This document shows, piece by piece, positions 42,047 through 43,598 of a DNA stretch of 43,598 nt. The translations under genes and the position numbers were made by a program. Position 1 is the first letter of the stretch, and each line of letters starts with the position of its first letter. The notes beneath the pieces are model-generated. The model was given only the letters and a program-made list of their open reading frames with translations, did not search any database and was not told the origin of the DNA. The stretch spans positions 1 through 43,598 of the forward strand of contig FMBT01000584.1 in NCBI GenBank assembly GCA_900095095.1. Direction: 5' to 3'. This DNA is from Fragilariopsis cylindrus CCMP1102. Lineage: Eukaryota; Bacillariophyta; Bacillariophyceae; Bacillariales; Bacillariaceae.

Positions 42047-42062
42047 CGTGCGACTGTTAATC
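42047..42062 (-). other. Primer-binding site matching the internal (anticodon-arm) part of tRNA-Asn
   Basis: One base inside the 5' LTR, the plus strand reads CGTGCGACTGTTAATC. This matches, from memory of the yeast sequence, the anticodon arm of tRNA-Asn(GUU), with the loop CTGTTAA. The element RNA is complementary to it. The usual TGG start of a 3'-end primer site is absent, so priming by a half-tRNA, as for Drosophila copia with initiator tRNA-Met, is the likely mechanism. Confidence 0.75.
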
Positions 42063-42063
42063 T

Positions 42064-42866
42064 TGTACGTTTCACAGACAATCGATGATTGGTGAAACAG
42101 GATTATAATAGTCTTACTCTTCGGTCTTGTAAGATTCTATTAAAGCTGGAAGGGTTGATACTCTTGACCCTTATATTGAAAGACTACTCACGGTTGTTCT
42201 ACCAGGATATCTAACCCCTTCTTGTCAGCGAAACTTCCGTAGAAGAATGGCGTAACTTTCTGTAGATATATCTATAGTAACGTCGTACGATACTAACGAT
42301 GATGTTCAAACGCAAAAGTTGTTATTAACACACTTGTTTATTTAGTCTATGGTTATTACAATTTCTCAACAATAAAAGACAGTAATTGTTCATTTCTCGT
42401 AATCGAGGTAATTCTGCTCTTTTCTTCGTATTTTAGTATTGCGGTTTCCAGTAACCCTGCATACAACTTTCTGTTCCTAACTCACTTCGCCTCAATGCAT
42501 ATATATCGCATTAGCGGTTCAAAGGTGGACATCGACATCTGTTCGACTTCCATATGTATAACACTCTTCATAATCGTGTTCTATGTATTCGGACACTCTT
42601 CCTAATCGTGTTCCGATTTGTATAAATATACCTAAGCACTTCTCTTATTTGCGCTCGGTTCCAATTGCTTCGACAACGGCTTCGACAGGTCACTTCAACT
42701 CCAAACAGTACGATGTTGGCTTTTAGCTAACTTTCGGTTCTCTTTTATCTCAATAATGCATACACGTGCATTTCTCCTCACTAATCTGATCGCGCTTGTA
42801 TTTCTACTCCGCGGGGCTTATGTACGACATATGACTCCTACATCGAGTACTATGTATAATTTAACA
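42064..42866 (-). repeat. 5' LTR of the copia element
   Basis: 803 bp, matching 33275-34076 with two substitutions and one extra G. The promoter for the element RNA should lie here; GTATAAATATACC at about 42619-42632 (reading as TATATTTATAC on the element strand) is a possible TATA region. Confidence 0.9.
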
Positions 42867-43598
42867 CATACGGGTGATAGGGCATTCGTTCTTCCTTTAA
42901 GAACGGCCCTCGTGAAAATCGATGTATTCAGAATCAAATGGAATCCGGAAACAGTCATTTGATGGAATTTTGGTAGTCCATGGCGATGGAGTATATTATT
43001 CAATTGATGCCCTTTTAGTGCGGATTCAAGCAGTTCAACTGTGTTGATACCACAGTTGACCAGTTTACGAGTTACCTTGTTGATCAACGATTAGGCTTGC
43101 GTCGTCGTTGATTGATTGATACAGCCACCACTGTGTGGTGTAATAGAACATGGCTTGTGGAAGACCTCGCGTTCATTCATCAGGACCAATTTCAGTGATC
43201 ATCCGATCATACCGAGCTTGTAGAACCTAAAGATGATCGTCGTGTCGGTCTGTCTCTCTTTGAGGTAACGCACTGTATCACCATGTAGGGCAGTCTTGAT
43301 GACATCGATAATTGCTGACGTAGTCTCCTAGCAGCTTCTGCAACACTGCATCCTTCAAAGAGTTCAACTAGTGCAGCAATATCGCGAATTCCCGAGAGTT
43401 TCAGTTTCTCGCGATAACATCAGAGTAGTCAATGAGTGTTCGGAGTAGGAGTATCGTATTCATACTGACGAGAGGGACGTCATCATCATCTAACATCGTA
43501 GCTTTTGATTCGGACGGGTGCCCGTATTTTTGACACGTTGTGCTGTGAGGTACACAACTGTTTCAAAACAATGCGCCTTGTTGATTGTTATGGGAGAT
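42867..43598. other. Right flank of the copia element, no clear gene
   Basis: Not a continuation of the old copia pol seen on the left flank. A minus-strand open stretch at about 42818-43087 (LVNCGINTVELLESALKG, LNNILHRHGLPKFHQMT) has protein-like composition and may be a fragment of another mobile element or gene, but I cannot assign it. A 9-bp inverted repeat TCAACTGTG/CACAGTTGA is at 43035-43059. Confidence 0.4.

Larger units (their letters stand above)
33275..42866 (-). mobile_element. Ty1/copia LTR retrotransposon, CoDi-like, 9.6 kb, nearly identical LTRs
   Basis: The element has LTRs at both ends, a tRNA-Asn-like primer site, gag-pol in the copia order (Gag, protease, integrase, RT, RNase H) and a polypurine tract. 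It is read on the minus strand. At about 9.6 kb it is long for copia, which usually measures 5-6 kb; the surplus lies in a long N-terminal extension and spacers in gag-pol. The LTRs differ by two substitutions and one inserted base, so insertion is recent. No target-site duplication is seen (TAAAT on the left, CATAC on the right). Three one-base shifts interrupt gag-pol, near 41095, 38420 and 37430. Confidence 0.93.

Noticed and set aside
42818..43087. Minus-strand 89-codon ORF at the right LTR edge considered as continuation of the older copia pol.
   Set aside because: Its residues do not match copia RT or RNase H, and part of the frame lies in the LTR; kept only as an unassigned fragment.

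Overview
The window looks like nuclear DNA from a stramenopile alga, most likely a diatom. Three things point there. Several genes carry short GT-AG introns (about 95 to 570 bp). A plastid-type porphobilinogen deaminase starts with a signal peptide followed by an ASAF-like motif (VSAFSLAP), the mark of secondary red plastids. The large Ty1/copia element has the DGGANGG protease signature typical of diatom CoDi-type elements. No sequence search was run; family calls rest on motifs I recognise.

Layout. Positions 1-8116 hold the right part of a tyrosine-recombinase (YR) retrotransposon of the DIRS/Ngaro/PAT class: a disrupted Gag-like region, a frameshifted reverse transcriptase/RNase H, an intact YR, two extra ORFs of unknown function, a 52-bp tandem repeat, and two identical 253-bp direct repeats that look like the B1-A2-B2 end of split direct repeats. 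It stops 144 bp before a dolichol-phosphate mannosyltransferase gene. From about 8.2 to 31.6 kb lies a compact run of host genes on both strands: DPM1, a five-exon Gfo/Idh/MocA oxidoreductase, an OCRE/zinc-finger/G-patch splicing factor, a DCC-family thiol-disulfide protein, an alpha/beta hydrolase, a SAM methyltransferase, cytosolic methionyl-tRNA synthetase with a C-terminal EMAPII-like domain, an RWDD1/Gir2 homologue, a Rab18-like GTPase, a mucin-like membrane protein, plastid HemC, plastid RlmH and an F-box/SPRY protein. Positions 32886-33274 are the 3' end of an old copia pol. Next to it sits a nearly complete 9.6-kb Ty1/copia element (33275-42866, minus strand) with 802/803-bp LTRs that differ at only three places.

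The most interesting item is the DCC-family gene at 14176-14832. Its reading frame is interrupted only by one TGA, which falls exactly where the second cysteine of the family's CxxC motif belongs (D-G-G-C-G-V-TGA). The simplest reading is a selenoprotein with a CxxU redox centre. I could not find a convincing SECIS by eye in the 3' flank.

Several genes that should be intact (hemC, copia gag-pol, the YR element RT) carry one-base shifts, mostly at short homopolymers. This may be real decay, but assembly indel errors are at least as likely, and readers should treat all 'pseudogene' labels here with that in mind. Functional links: HemC (tetrapyrrole synthesis) and RlmH (ribosome modification) both appear to act in the plastid. 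Most other genes are unrelated housekeeping functions arranged in convergent or divergent pairs with short shared spacers.
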